Positions 17,278-26,596 of a stretch of 64,000 nt of DNA are shown here, in pieces. This DNA is from Caldilineae bacterium (GTDB lineage: Bacteria; Chloroflexota; Anaerolineae; DUEN01), in assembly GCA_011176545.1 (NCBI GenBank), contig DUEN01000002.1, positions 16,830 through 80,829 of the forward strand, written 5' to 3'. The notes under the pieces are model-generated. The model was not told where the DNA came from and searched no databases. It saw nothing but the letters and a program-made list of their open reading frames with translations. Every line of letters starts with the position of its first letter. Positions within the stretch are counted from its first letter, which is position 1. Both the position numbers and the translations under genes were made by a program.

Positions 17278-17371
17278 ATGCCTATGGGGCGTAGCATTCT
17301 ACACCCCAATTCCACGGTTCCATGCACCCTACCGACAACGGATGCGTTGGCCTTATCTGTCGTGTATGCCA
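17278..17371. repeat. Degenerate miniature-element remnant
   Basis: The segment ATGGGGCGTAGCATTCTACA, then CCACGGTTCCATGCAC, resembles the 11751-11800 repeat region, and GTCGTGTATGCCA at 17359-17371 is the reverse complement of the terminal-repeat interior TGGCATACACGAC found at 26964. The whole 16899-17390 spacer shows no supportable gene. Confidence 0.4.
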
Positions 17372-17390
17372 GTTCCCAGTCGATCCTCAT

Positions 17391-18983
17391 CTATCTGAAC
17401 ATGAGGGGTAAGTACAAGAGGGTGTCAGTATAGCGGATGTACTCATCCGCGCCGATGTCATATCCCCCTGCAGCAGGGCGAGCGTCCCCGTCGATATCTT
17501 GAGTCACGCCCGCGTCCACGCCCATGTCGATGGCTGCCGACCAGGGGGTGAGATGATAGTCGCGAACGGCGGGATGCACAAAGGCCGGATCGTCGGTGAT
17601 GCTGATCGTCCCAGTGGAGATGGCCCCTCCACCATCCGTGTTCAAGCCGTTGTCCCACCACAGCGTGGCTTCCAGCGTGACCGTGCTGCCCATCACGGCG
17701 TAGACGCCCGCGCCCTGGTGACCGGCGATGATGGTATTGGTAAGAGCCAGGGTGGCGGCTTCGCCTACGAAGATCGTCGGGCCGTCCCCCACATTATCGG
17801 CGACGGTGGTGTGCAGCACACGTCCCAAGGCGGGCTCCTCCATCGCGCCCTCGATGTGGAGCCCGCTGCCCCGGGTGCTGGCGCGGTTCTGGGCGATCAT
17901 TGTGTTGGTCATGGTGACCGGGGCACTGCGGAAGATATCAATCCCGCCCCCCAGGCTGAGGCGAGAGAATCCCGGAGTGGCCGCGTTGTCAATGATGCTA
18001 TCGCCCTCGAGCGCGGCGCGGGTATACCACAAGCTCAGCCCGCCGCCCAGGCCGAGGGAGGCCGTGCTGGCCACGTTGTCCCGTATCGTATTGCCCCCCA
18101 GCACAGCATCGCTCTTGAAGAGGCGCAGCCCGCCTCCGTAGCCGACCGAGGCCGTACTGGCCACGTTCCCCTCCACCAGATTATCCCGCAGTGTGACATC
18201 GGCTTCGTAAGCGTAGATCCCGCCGCCGGAACCCCTCCCGCCCGCACTGGCCGTGTTCGCCCGAACGAGATTCCCATCGAGCGTAGCCGTGCTGAAGACA
18301 ATGCCCAGCCCGCCGCCCTCGCCCAGATCAGCCACGCTGGCCACGTTGCCCTGCACCGTATTGCCGCTGATGGTGGCATTGCCCTGATGGAGGAACATCC
18401 CACCGCCGTAGCCCTGGCCGGCCGTGCTGGCCGTGTTGCTGTAGATCCCATTGTCGCGAAGGATGACCGTCGCCCGGCGGACGTATATCCCGCCCCCGGC
18501 GTCGAATCCCCCTGGCCCCCCGCCCAATCCCGTGGCGTCTCCGCCGGTGATGTGGAGCCCTTCGACCGTAAGGGAGATAGCACCGGTGACATAAATCACT
18601 CGTCCCTGGCCCTGGGCGTCCAGGATGGAGGGATGGATATCAGGGCTGGGATGCTCCCAATCCTCCGGGGAATAGCCGCCGCGAAGGGTCACCGATTTGT
18701 CGATGTACACCACCTGGGTGACGCCGGAGCGAACGCTGACGTCGGTATAGATTCCCGCGGCGATGCGGATCTCATCGCCCTCTTCGGCTTGGTCCACCGC
18801 GTACTGCACAGTGCGGCATGGAAGGGTCACGCTCCCACAGCCGAGTGCGTCCGTGCCGGAAGGAGCCACGCGGATGACCCCTGTGCCCGATTGGGCTGAC
18901 GCGATCTCGGATATGCTGCCCAGCAGCCACAGCAGGGCCATAGCGACGGCATAAGCCGCCAATATCCTCATCCTCTCTATCAC
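17391..18983 (-). CDS. Secreted right-handed beta-helix repeat protein
   Basis: A 530-residue exported protein. A signal peptide is visible (RILAAYAVAMALLWLLGSIS, then a cleavable SEIASAQSG). The early RVAPSGTDALGCG...CRTVQYAVDQAEEGDEIRI segment is typical of exported parallel beta-helix proteins. The middle (about 150-330) has imperfect repeats around GGGLSLW...L.GN.I.DNVASTAS.G.GGG, giving long DNA repeats at about 18030-18480. The C-terminus has a DIDGDARPAAGGYDIGADE motif (choice-of-anchor-type ending). The start may be GTG 18983 or ATG 18971. Function, for example adhesion or polysaccharide binding, cannot be told; the antisense strand is also open for 466 codons because of the repeats. 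Confidence 0.8.
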   Translation of the reverse strand: MIERMRILAAYAVAMALLWLLGSISEIASAQSGTGVIRVAPSGTDALGCGSVTLPCRTVQYAVDQAEEGDEIRIAAGIYTDVSVRSGVTQVVYIDKSVTLRGGYSPEDWEHPSPDIHPSILDAQGQGRVIYVTGAISLTVEGLHITGGDATGLGGGPGGFDAGGGIYVRRATVILRDNGIYSNTASTAGQGYGGGMFLHQGNATISGNTVQGNVASVADLGEGGGLGIVFSTATLDGNLVRANTASAGGRGSGGGIYAYEADVTLRDNLVEGNVASTASVGYGGGLRLFKSDAVLGGNTIRDNVASTASLGLGGGLSLWYTRAALEGDSIIDNAATPGFSRLSLGGGIDIFRSAPVTMTNTMIAQNRASTRGSGLHIEGAMEEPALGRVLHTTVADNVGDGPTIFVGEAATLALTNTIIAGHQGAGVYAVMGSTVTLEATLWWDNGLNTDGGGAISTGTISITDDPAFVHPAVRDYHLTPWSAAIDMGVDAGVTQDIDGDARPAAGGYDIGADEYIRYTDTLLYLPLMFR

Positions 18984-19025
18984 ATTTCACGCTTTATGTT
19001 TTATTTAGAATCTGGCAGTCAGGGA

Positions 19026-19802
19026 TCAGCCCGGCTTGCGGGCCTCGATCCAATATTTCCTCGCCTCGAAGATCAACTCTTCGCCGCTCTCTAGTCTGCT
19101 CTGAAGCTCCAGCAAGCGATCCAGATGTGTGTCCACCGAAAAGCCGGGTACAAGCCACGGAATCGCCTTTAGGTAGTATACGATGGCTCCTACGTCGGAG
19201 AAGACCAGCTTTCCCTTCCACTCCTCAGCCTTCACGATCTCCAGGCCCGCCTTCTCCAGCTGTCGTACGCGATTGGAAAGGGTCGCCTCGGGCCATTGCG
19301 GCTTGGCGCCAAACACCGCCAGCAGATCCTGCGCCCAGAGCCCATGCACCTGCTGTGTGAGAAACGTGCCTCGCGGGGCGAGCACACGGGCCACCTCATT
19401 CGCATCGAAGGCGGAATGACGATTCAAGACCAGGTCGAATTCGCCATCGGCGAAGGGCATGGGAGCCTTATCAGCCAATCTGACGGCCACGACCTTCACT
19501 CCCAATGGCGTCAAGCGCTCCTTAGCCAACGCGAGGTTGGGAGGGTAATCCTCCGTGACCACGACCTTTTCCGGCCAGTATTTCCTCAACTCTAGTAGGC
19601 GCTCACCACCGCCCGTGCCCATGTCGAGCGCGGAGGATGATCGGCGCACAAGGACGGCGGCTCGCGATAGATAAGACCACGGTGGCTTCTCCTCGAACAT
19701 CCTGGCGTCCAGATAGGAGAAGTTCCACCCGATGAAGGGCTCGCGCTCCTCGCGCTTCCAGATCCTGATGAGGCGGTCGCGCTGCGATTCGCTTGCTTTC
19801 AT
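19026..19802 (-). CDS. Class I SAM-dependent methyltransferase
   Basis: A 258-residue protein with the SAM-binding loop SSALDMGTGGGERLLEL near residue 58, then VVVTEDYPPNLALAKERL and the acidic FADGEFDLVLNRHSAFD (motif IV position). RVLAPRGTFLTQQVHG matches the post-core region. The N-terminus (RDRLIRIWKREEREPFIGW) and C-terminal GFSVDTHLDRLLELQ are as in small-molecule methyltransferases. The substrate is not known. AGGA lies before ATG 19802. It is between the beta-helix gene and the M1 peptidases and seems unrelated to both. Confidence 0.85.
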   Translation of the reverse strand: MKASESQRDRLIRIWKREEREPFIGWNFSYLDARMFEEKPPWSYLSRAAVLVRRSSSALDMGTGGGERLLELRKYWPEKVVVTEDYPPNLALAKERLTPLGVKVVAVRLADKAPMPFADGEFDLVLNRHSAFDANEVARVLAPRGTFLTQQVHGLWAQDLLAVFGAKPQWPEATLSNRVRQLEKAGLEIVKAEEWKGKLVFSDVGAIVYYLKAIPWLVPGFSVDTHLDRLLELQSRLESGEELIFEARKYWIEARKPG

Positions 19803-19869
19803 GAAGATATCCTCTCGATGAACAGCACCACTTCGAGAATAGACAATAAATTGCCAGGATGCAATTAGA

Positions 19870-21600
19870 CTACTGGGCCAATCGCGGACTATCGAGAGAG
19901 AACGAGCACGTCTCGGAAAGGCATGAAGGCATATTGGCCAGATCGTCCATCAGGCTCGGCGGGATAGCGTCAGGGTCCGCCGAGGTGGCACCCAGAATCC
20001 ACTTCGCGTAGATTGGGGTGAGATCGCAGTGGCAAGTCTCCTGTGCGACCGCTAGCAACCCTTCCGGCGTCGCGATGCGATATCGATAGCGGCTTAAATA
20101 GACCCGCAGGAAAGCTCGAAACGCGTCGTCCCCCATGGCCCGCCGCATCTCGTGGAAGAAGAGCGGCCCCTTGGCATAGACGATCGGCCCATAATCCGCC
20201 TCGCTAAAGGCGCTCACGGGCTGCCCCACGGGCTGATCGCGCCCCTCTTTGATCAGCTGACGATAGGGCCTCTCAAAGGCGGCCTCTCGCGCGGCCGCGG
20301 CGGCTATCCGGCCGTATTTGGCCTCCATGTACATCAACGTGGCGTATTGGGCCAGCGCCTCATCCAGCCAGGGCTCATCCACCTGGTCGCTGCCCACCAA
20401 GCCATACCACCATTGATGAGCCGTCTCATGAACCACGGCCCACTCGAAGAACCCTCCCCGCAGTCCATAGAGGTGATCCGCGATCACGATGAGCCCCGGA
20501 TATTCGATCCCGCCGGCCGACGTAGGCGTCGCGGCCACGTCCAGCTCGGCAAAAGGGTATGCCCCGAAGGTCTCGCTGAAGTAGCGCAACGCCCATGCAG
20601 CGTAGTCGAGCGCCCGTCGCCCCCCGGCCTCATCCTCTGGCTTATAAAACGAACGCACCGTCGTCGAGCCCACGCGAGCTTCGCTCACTTCATAGAGTGG
20701 CGAAGCCACGAGGTTGAAATCGCGCATCGGACCGGTCACTAGGGTCCACGTCGCGGTGCCATCCCTGTTGTCTTCCACGGCCAGGGCTGACCCCGAGGCG
20801 GCTATCTTCCATCCGGCTGGCAGTGTGAACCGGACCAGATAGAAGCTCACATCCGCATACACGACATCCCCATACGACGGGGGCGCCTCCACGTTCCATC
20901 CCTCGTCGTCATACACAGGGATCGAGGGGTAGAACCCGGCCAGCGCCAGCACGTCATCGATGTAAGACAGCGCGGCGTAATTCGGCCCTGGCTCCGCGGG
21001 GACATCGACCGTAAACGACAGCTCAAACGTCACGACCTGCCCTGGCACCAGGGGAGGCATCATCGGGACGCGCAGCGCGCTCCCGCCAAGCTCCACCTCG
21101 GGTGACATGAGGACTCCATCCACGGTGAGCGAGGAGATCTCAGCATGGCCGAAGCCAGGCAGATTGGGGAACAGCCGGAAGTAGACGGCATCCAACGGTA
21201 CTGACTCGTTATTCACATACCGGACCATCTCCCGTCCGGTCACCCGACGCGCAACTGGATCGAACCGGGCGTCGATCACGTAGCGCGTGGGGCGCAATGT
21301 CTCGACGGCCCATGCCACATCCTCGCGCGCCTCCAGGATCATGGCTCGCTCGAAGGGCGCCCACCCTTCTGGAGCGAGGACGTCCAGCCATGTCTCTGGG
21401 AGGGGGCTCGCAATCGGCGCGGCGGGGGTCAGGACAGTAGGAGGAGGAGATACGCCCCCAACAGGGGATAACGACGGCTGGCAAGCCGCCGCCCATAAGA
21501 GGAAGCAGAGGAGGGCGAACGACGCCATGCCTGGCCATGTCCTGAACAGGCCCCTTTGAAGCCCTCCCCTCTCTACGGATGCCCGGCCGTCAATATCCAT
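19870..21600 (-). CDS. Lipoprotein M1-family metallopeptidase (second of tandem pair)
   Basis: A 576-residue zinc peptidase of the M1 (aminopeptidase N-like) family. The zinc motif is VVHETAHQWWYGLV, with the third ligand Glu in WLDEALAQYATLMYME about 20 residues later. A GG(I/M)EYP motif, here AGGIEYPGLIVIAD, is the exopeptidase substrate-binding motif equivalent (GAMEN position). The N-terminus has a lipobox-like LLWAAACQPS, so the protein is probably a membrane-anchored lipoprotein. The start at 21600 overlaps the previous gene by 28 bp; ATG 21528 is an alternative that puts the signal at the N-terminus. It has about the same build as its upstream neighbour, so this is a tandem duplication. 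Confidence 0.88.
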   Translation of the reverse strand: MDIDGRASVERGGLQRGLFRTWPGMASFALLCFLLWAAACQPSLSPVGGVSPPPTVLTPAAPIASPLPETWLDVLAPEGWAPFERAMILEAREDVAWAVETLRPTRYVIDARFDPVARRVTGREMVRYVNNESVPLDAVYFRLFPNLPGFGHAEISSLTVDGVLMSPEVELGGSALRVPMMPPLVPGQVVTFELSFTVDVPAEPGPNYAALSYIDDVLALAGFYPSIPVYDDEGWNVEAPPSYGDVVYADVSFYLVRFTLPAGWKIAASGSALAVEDNRDGTATWTLVTGPMRDFNLVASPLYEVSEARVGSTTVRSFYKPEDEAGGRRALDYAAWALRYFSETFGAYPFAELDVAATPTSAGGIEYPGLIVIADHLYGLRGGFFEWAVVHETAHQWWYGLVGSDQVDEPWLDEALAQYATLMYMEAKYGRIAAAAAREAAFERPYRQLIKEGRDQPVGQPVSAFSEADYGPIVYAKGPLFFHEMRRAMGDDAFRAFLRVYLSRYRYRIATPEGLLAVAQETCHCDLTPIYAKWILGATSADPDAIPPSLMDDLANMPSCLSETCSFSLDSPRLAQ

Positions 21601-23063
21601 CGCTCGTACACCGATTGGACATCTCGCCCCGAGATCCGCTCGGCCTCGGACAGCATGGCCTCAGGGGTCAGGACCTGATAGCGGTAATCGGTCACCAAAG
21701 CCTGTAACCACTCGAAGAAGGCCTGATCTCCCATCTTCTGACGCAGGGCGTGGAAGAAAAGGGCCGATTTAGCATAGACCATGATCTCGTAGTTGAGGGG
21801 GCTGAAGCCAAATGCCGACTGTCCAACGACGGTATCCAGGCCGCTCTCCCTGGCATAGGCCACCGGGATCTCCCATCGATTATGACGGATCCTCTCCGCC
21901 ACCTCTTTACCGTAGACACTTTCGAAGTAGATGTAGGCCGAATACTCGGCCAATCCCTCGTCCAGCCAGGGCCGGTTCACCGGATCGTTGCCCACCAAGT
22001 TATACCACCACTGGTGAGCGATCTCGTGTACGATGAGGAACTCTTGCTCCTCCTGGCGCTCGCGATACGTATCGATGCCGATGAGATTGACGACAGGGTA
22101 TTCCATGCCTCGATTCTCTAGGGGGGCCTCCACGATGTTGAGCTCAGGGAAGGGATAACGCCCGAAGCGATCGTTGTAGACCTGCACCGCCGCGATGGCA
22201 TACGCCAGCGCCCGCTGGCCGGCCAGGCGGTCCTCGGGCAGGAAATAAGAGTGAACCGTCGTATCATAGGCCTTCCCGGAAGCCTTCTCAAAGCGCGGGG
22301 AAAGGATCAACATGAACTCGCGTATCGGCCCCGTCACGATCTGCCAGGCGGCCATTCCCTCGGCCGTCGTCGTCCGGCTCACGACCGTCCCGGACGTGAT
22401 CACAGTCATGTCCGGGTCCACGATCAACCGGACCTGATACAAAGCACTCTCCGTAAAGGCGACATCCGAGAACGAGGGAGCCGTCTCCAGATGCCACTTG
22501 AGGCGCCCGCCCTCCGTGTCCATCTCCGAGACCGCCAGGATGGGATAGCTCAGCGGCAGGCTGAGGATCCCCTGGCTTTCGCCGAACAACGCATATCCTG
22601 CAGGGATCAACGGGGCGTCCAGAGCCCACGCGTATCGCACTTCCACCGACTCCCCCTTGGGCAAAGGCTCTGTGAGCGCGACCTGGATGGCTGTGTTATC
22701 CGGTGTATAGCCGAAGGCGGCCATCTTACCATCGACCAGGATCTCCTTGATGGCTATGCTTCCCTGATATTGGGAGAGATTGGGATAGAGGCGGAAATAA
22801 AGCTCGGACAGAGGGAGCGTGTGGGTATTCGATACGATCACGGTGCCCGAACCTTCGAGGTGGCGCGTATCCACATCGAGACGGAGCTCGAGATCGTACC
22901 GGGGAAGCGGCGAGAGGCGATCGAAGTCTGAAGAGAAGGCTTCCAGCAGGGCCGGGCGATATGGCGCGTATGGATCCGGTGGGGACGCTAAGTCCTCCCC
23001 CAGGCAGGCGGTGAGGAGAACCACGACGATCAGCATCCCTGTAAGCCAGCGTATCGCGCTCAT
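21573..23063 (-). CDS. Lipoprotein M1-family metallopeptidase (first of tandem pair)
   Basis: A 496-residue M1-like peptidase. The zinc motif is LIVHEIAHQWWYNLVG, with WLDEGLAEYSAYIYFE following, and the NRGMEYPVVNLIGID segment matching the GAMEN-like loop. The N-terminus SAIRWLTGMLIVVVLLTACLG is a lipoprotein signal with lipobox LTAC; the mature protein would be lipid-anchored outside the membrane. I prefer ATG 23063 because CTGGGAAG is well placed for it; ATG 23069 is also possible. Its product and that of the following gene share gene order, lipobox and motifs. They are probably peptidases of extracellular peptides. Confidence 0.88.
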   Translation of the reverse strand: MSAIRWLTGMLIVVVLLTACLGEDLASPPDPYAPYRPALLEAFSSDFDRLSPLPRYDLELRLDVDTRHLEGSGTVIVSNTHTLPLSELYFRLYPNLSQYQGSIAIKEILVDGKMAAFGYTPDNTAIQVALTEPLPKGESVEVRYAWALDAPLIPAGYALFGESQGILSLPLSYPILAVSEMDTEGGRLKWHLETAPSFSDVAFTESALYQVRLIVDPDMTVITSGTVVSRTTTAEGMAAWQIVTGPIREFMLILSPRFEKASGKAYDTTVHSYFLPEDRLAGQRALAYAIAAVQVYNDRFGRYPFPELNIVEAPLENRGMEYPVVNLIGIDTYRERQEEQEFLIVHEIAHQWWYNLVGNDPVNRPWLDEGLAEYSAYIYFESVYGKEVAERIRHNRWEIPVAYARESGLDTVVGQSAFGFSPLNYEIMVYAKSALFFHALRQKMGDQAFFEWLQALVTDYRYQVLTPEAMLSEAERISGRDVQSVYERWILTAGHP

Positions 23064-23267
23064 TGTCATCTTCCCAGGACGAAGGGATAGGAGAAGACCT
23101 CGAGAACGATCTTAAAAACACATGCCGAGAGAGCCCAGCCCATTATAGCCCAGCCAGCGCGCCCTGTCACGCTGGCGACACAAGCATAACCTCGCCCCCA
23201 TCCATAAGATTTGCCTGGAGCCGTTTCCTGGGTAACATAGAGACAATACGGTGTTTTCGAGGGCATC

Positions 23268-24257
23268 ATGGGGTCAGCGCAACGAGAGCGAAAAAGCCTC
23301 CAGGCAGCCAATCTGGGCCTGGTGGCGAACGCCTTTCTAGCCGTGTTGAAGACGGCAATTGGCATCCTGGGGCATAGCCCCGCGCTATTGGCCGACGGGA
23401 TCAATTCCACGTCGGATGTCGCATATTACGTCATCGTCAGCGTGTTCATGCGACGGGCTGGCAAACCCGCGGACGAGGAGCACCCGTACGGGCACACTCA
23501 ACTGGAGAGCATCGGTGCGCTCGTGGTGGGCGCTTTCGTCATCACCACCGCGGTTGCGGTCTTCTGGAACGCGCTGGATAAAATGTACGGCCTCTTCATC
23601 GGCGAGGAGAGCTTCGGGGGCGCGGCCGAGATCGCGCTGTGGGTCGCCCTGTTCACGGTGGCCCTCAAGATGGGACTGACCGTGTTCACCTATCGCATCG
23701 GACGTCAGACCAGGAACGCGGCCGTGCTCGCCATGGCCTACGACCACCGCAACGACGTGCTCTCAGCCTCGGCCGCGGCCGTTGGCATCTTCCTGGGACG
23801 TATGGGCTATCCGTGGGTAGACCCCCTGGCCGGCGCGTTGGTCGCCCTGATCATCCTGAAGACGGGCATCGAGATCCTGCGCGAGTCCTCGGAGGACCTG
23901 ATGGACACCGTGCCAGGTCGCTCGCTCGCCCGACAGATCTACGAGCTGTTAGCAAGGGTGCCCGGCGTGCGAGAGGTGGAGGAGATCCATGCCCACCGGT
24001 TCGGCCCCTATCTAGTCATCAACCTGACCATCGGCGTCGATGGAGCCCTCAGCGTGGCCGCCGGGGACGAGATTGCCTCCCAGGTCGAACGCACGCTGTA
24101 TGAAAACATTGAGTTCGTGCGCCGGGTCCACGTGCATTATCACCCCGTCCGTGGGCCATCGCCCTCCGAAATGGAGCGACGCTCCCAGACAGCTGACGGG
24201 GAACAGCCCACAATAACGGTCTCATATCGCCGCGAGGAGAGCGCCCCGCTCGCATAG
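23268..24257 (+). CDS. Cation diffusion facilitator (CDF) family transporter
   Basis: A 329-residue metal/proton antiporter of the CDF family that exports divalent metals such as Zn2+, Fe2+ or Mn2+. The metal-site pattern SPALLADGINSTSDVAYYVI is in transmembrane helix 2 and MAYDHRNDVLSASAAAVG in helix 5, the usual D...D and H...D sites. HPYGHTQLESIGALVVG follows the first site. The C-terminal cytoplasmic domain has VPGVREVEEIHAHRFGPYLVINL. The tail ends with a polar stretch. It is divergent from the M1 peptidase genes and directly precedes the glycosylase gene (11 bp apart), so the two may be one transcript. Confidence 0.9.
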   Translation: MGSAQRERKSLQAANLGLVANAFLAVLKTAIGILGHSPALLADGINSTSDVAYYVIVSVFMRRAGKPADEEHPYGHTQLESIGALVVGAFVITTAVAVFWNALDKMYGLFIGEESFGGAAEIALWVALFTVALKMGLTVFTYRIGRQTRNAAVLAMAYDHRNDVLSASAAAVGIFLGRMGYPWVDPLAGALVALIILKTGIEILRESSEDLMDTVPGRSLARQIYELLARVPGVREVEEIHAHRFGPYLVINLTIGVDGALSVAAGDEIASQVERTLYENIEFVRRVHVHYHPVRGPSPSEMERRSQTADGEQPTITVSYRREESAPLA

Positions 24258-24268
24258 GAGGGCTATCG

Positions 24269-24892
24269 ATGGAGGCCACGACGGGGGATACGGGACGCTT
24301 CTCGCGCGATTTCTTCGCCCGCGATACGCTGGAGGTGGCCCGAGACCTGTTGGGCGCGCGGCTAGTACGTCTGTGGAACGGCCGACGCCTCAGCGGCATC
24401 ATCGTCGAGTGCGAGGCCTACATCGGCCATGACGATACGGCCAGCCACGCCAGCCGGGGGCGCACCCGACGCAACGCCGTGATGTTCGGCCCGCCGGGAT
24501 ACGCCTACGTCTACTTCACCTATGGCATGCATTGGATGCTGAACGTGGTGACCGAGGAGGAGGGCTTCCCGGCAGCGGTCCTGATCCGGGCTCTGGAACC
24601 CGTCGAGGGCATCGAGGCGATGCGCGAGCTGCGACAGGCCGATCGGAGACACCTCAAAGATCGCGATCTGACCAGCGGACCCGCCCGGTTGACCCAGGCT
24701 CTGGCCATCGATGGGACGTTCAACGGCGCGGATCTGATCACCGGGGACCTGCTGTGGCTGGAGCCAGGCAACCCCGTGCCGGATCACTGGGTGGCACGCG
24801 GGCCTCGCATCGGCGTCCACTACGCCGCGGAAAAGGACAGGACGGCCCCCTGGCGCCTTTGGATCCGCGGCAACCCCTACGTCTCCCGGTAA
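24269..24892 (+). CDS. 3-methyladenine DNA glycosylase (AAG/Mpg family)
   Basis: A 207-residue base-excision enzyme of the alkyladenine glycosylase family that removes alkylated purines. Typical stretches are FARDTLEVARDLLGARLVR, IVECEAYIGHDDTASHASRGR (catalytic Glu region), RNAVMFGPPGYAYVYFTYGMHWMLNVV and, near the C-terminus, GPRIGVHYAAEKDRTAPWRLWI. AGGAGG lies well spaced before ATG 24269. It probably shares a transcript with the CDF gene; the next gene begins 40 bp later. Confidence 0.93.
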   Translation: MEATTGDTGRFSRDFFARDTLEVARDLLGARLVRLWNGRRLSGIIVECEAYIGHDDTASHASRGRTRRNAVMFGPPGYAYVYFTYGMHWMLNVVTEEEGFPAAVLIRALEPVEGIEAMRELRQADRRHLKDRDLTSGPARLTQALAIDGTFNGADLITGDLLWLEPGNPVPDHWVARGPRIGVHYAAEKDRTAPWRLWIRGNPYVSR

Positions 24893-24932
24893 GACACAAC
24901 GTCACCGACTTCCTGGACCCAGGGAGCAAGCC

Positions 24933-25904
24933 TTGTCCGAGTTCCCCACGAAACTCCTCACAGAGCTGGTGACACGTCACGTCGAGACGGACGCGGCCTC
25001 GCTGCGTTTTACCCCTATTCGCACGGGCAAACATAACCGTTCATACTGGGTGGATAGTGAGGCTGGACGGTTCGTGCTGCGTATCGCCCCGCCGGATGAC
25101 GCGGGGTTCCTTTTCTACGAGCGCCTGATGATGCGCCAGGAGCCCGACCTGCACGCGCTCATCCGGGAGCGCACCGCGCTCCCGGTGGCGGAGGTTATCG
25201 GATACGACTTCAGCCGCACGCGCATCGATCGGGATTACATACTTATGCGGGCCCTGCCGGGCACCCCCATGAGCGATGTCCACGATCTCACGCGGGCGCA
25301 GTGGCAACGAGCCCTGCGGCAGGTCGGCGCGTATTTGCGTCAGCTTCACGAGCTGACCGCGCCGGATTGCCTGGGGATCCACGCCTATGGCTATCTGGGC
25401 GCCCACCGGCCTATGGAGCCGCAGCCGACCTGGGCTGAGGCGTTTCGGGTTATGTGGAACAAGCTATTGGATGACGTCGAAGCGTGTGGGGCGTACACGG
25501 CCGATGAGGCCCAGACCATGCGCTCGCTGTTGGAAGCCTACTTTCCTCTCTTCGACCGCCCCGTCGAGCCGCGGCTGTTGCACATGGACATCTGGAGTCA
25601 GAATATCCTGATCGATGAAGAAGGGAACGTGACCGGCCTGGTGGACTTCGACCGCGCGCTATGGGGCGACGTGGAGATCGAGTTCGCCGTGCTGGACTAC
25701 TGCGGCATCAGCGAGCCGCCGTTTTGGGAGGGTTATGGCTCGCAGCGTGACATCTCACCTATGGCGGTGATCCGACAGCGCTTTTACCTGCTGTACGAAC
25801 TGCAGAAGTACATGCCGATCAGCGTATGGCGGCGGCGCAACCGGGTCGAGGCGGAGCGCTACAAGCGTCAATGTATCGCCCTGGCCCGAACCCTCATTCG
25901 ATGA
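24933..25904 (+). CDS. Aminoglycoside-phosphotransferase-like kinase
   Basis: A 323-residue protein of the APH/choline-kinase fold. The nucleotide-binding part has NRSYWVDSEAGRFVLRIAPP, and the catalytic loop is LLHMDIWSQNILIDEEGNVTG followed by LVDFDRALWGDVEIEFA, giving HxDxxxxN and the DFD metal site. RALPGTPMSDVHDL matches the hinge region. The family phosphorylates small alcohols, sugars, homoserine, choline or antibiotics; the substrate is not clear and resistance should not be assumed. The start is TTG 24933 behind AGGGAG. A miniature element follows its stop after 8 bp. Confidence 0.82.
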   Translation: MSEFPTKLLTELVTRHVETDAASLRFTPIRTGKHNRSYWVDSEAGRFVLRIAPPDDAGFLFYERLMMRQEPDLHALIRERTALPVAEVIGYDFSRTRIDRDYILMRALPGTPMSDVHDLTRAQWQRALRQVGAYLRQLHELTAPDCLGIHAYGYLGAHRPMEPQPTWAEAFRVMWNKLLDDVEACGAYTADEAQTMRSLLEAYFPLFDRPVEPRLLHMDIWSQNILIDEEGNVTGLVDFDRALWGDVEIEFAVLDYCGISEPPFWEGYGSQRDISPMAVIRQRFYLLYELQKYMPISVWRRRNRVEAERYKRQCIALARTLIR

Positions 25905-25912
25905 AACACAAA

Positions 25913-26058
25913 CGCTCATATTAGCATACATGACACACGTATGTATGGGCGAGGCATACCTCGCCCATACCAGAATGGCCGAATTGTAGGGCGCACAGCC
26001 GTGCGCCCTACAAAACACGCCTTTAAGGAAGCAGGTGTTACCTATTCCAATATAAGCG
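25913..26058. mobile_element. Miniature inverted-repeat element, copy A (146 bp)
   Basis: Ends are CGCTCATATTAGCATA on the left and, as reverse complement, CGCTTATATTGGAATA on the right (13 of 16 matching). It is flanked on both sides by the identical 8-bp direct repeat AACACAAA (25905-25912 and 26059-26066). The interior holds two palindromes, a GGGCGAGGCATACCTCGCCC type and a GTAGGGCG type. It has no gene. Two more copies are at 26964-27094 and 55434-55560. The right direct repeat reaches into the U-run of the bacterioferritin terminator. Confidence 0.85.
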
Positions 26059-26063
26059 AACAC

Positions 26064-26096
26064 AAAAAACCAGGCACCGGATCAGCCGGTGCCTGG
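26064..26096 (-). terminator. Bacterioferritin terminator
   Basis: On the minus strand CCAGGCACCGG and CCGGTGCCTGG form a perfect 11-bp stem with a 5-nt loop followed by TTTTTT. It lies about 33 bp after the bacterioferritin stop codon. It is one of the best intrinsic terminators in the window. Confidence 0.95.
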
Positions 26097-26128
26097 ACGT
26101 CCTTCAGACGTGCTCTATAGAACTGGAC

Positions 26129-26596
26129 CTAATCCGTCTGCTCGATCAGGTACTTCTCCACACCCATGTGCTTCATCTGATCCATCTGGGCCTCGAGCCA
26201 GTCGAGGTGATCCTCCTCATCCTTCAAGATCGACTCGAGGAGCGCCCGCGTCCCGTTGTCGCCAGCCTCAACGGCCACCTTGATGCCTTCATTGTACGCC
26301 TTCACCGCGCCTTCCTCGGCCTTCATATCGTTGCGATGCATCTCCTCAACCGTCGAGCCGATGGAGATCGGGTTGAGCTTGCTGACGACGGGCTTCCCCT
26401 CCAGGAAGATGATGCGGGCGATGAGTTGCTCCGCGTGCCGCATCTCCGTGATGGCCCGCTGTTCGATCGCCTCATGCAGGCGCTCGTATCCCCAGTCGGC
26501 GCACATCTCCGAATGTACCATATACTGATTGATGGCCGTCAGCTCATCAGCCAGAAGCTCGTTCAGTACCTCGATGACCTTGGCATCGCCTTTCAT
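26129..26596 (-). CDS. bfr: Bacterioferritin
   Basis: A 155-residue heme-binding ferritin that stores iron in a 24-subunit cage. The start is GDAKVIEVLNELLADELTAINQYMVHSEMC, with the ferroxidase ligand Glu in DELTAINQY, and RAITEMRHAEQLIARIIFLEG gives the second His/Glu pair. The third Glu set is in ILKDEEDHLDWLEAQ near residue 127. The heme-ligand Met position is near MHRNDMKAEEGAV, but this cannot be confirmed by eye. The start at ATG 26596 is preceded by GGAGGGAAG; an upstream open frame is not needed. It is a single-gene transcript ending at the strong terminator. Confidence 0.95.
   Translation of the reverse strand: MKGDAKVIEVLNELLADELTAINQYMVHSEMCADWGYERLHEAIEQRAITEMRHAEQLIARIIFLEGKPVVSKLNPISIGSTVEEMHRNDMKAEEGAVKAYNEGIKVAVEAGDNGTRALLESILKDEEDHLDWLEAQMDQMKHMGVEKYLIEQTD

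Noticed and set aside
17499-18899. A 466-codon open frame on the plus strand across the beta-helix gene
   Set aside because: It is antisense to a gene with a clear signal peptide and repeat fold; the open frame follows from the repeated glycine/alanine codons and has no family character.
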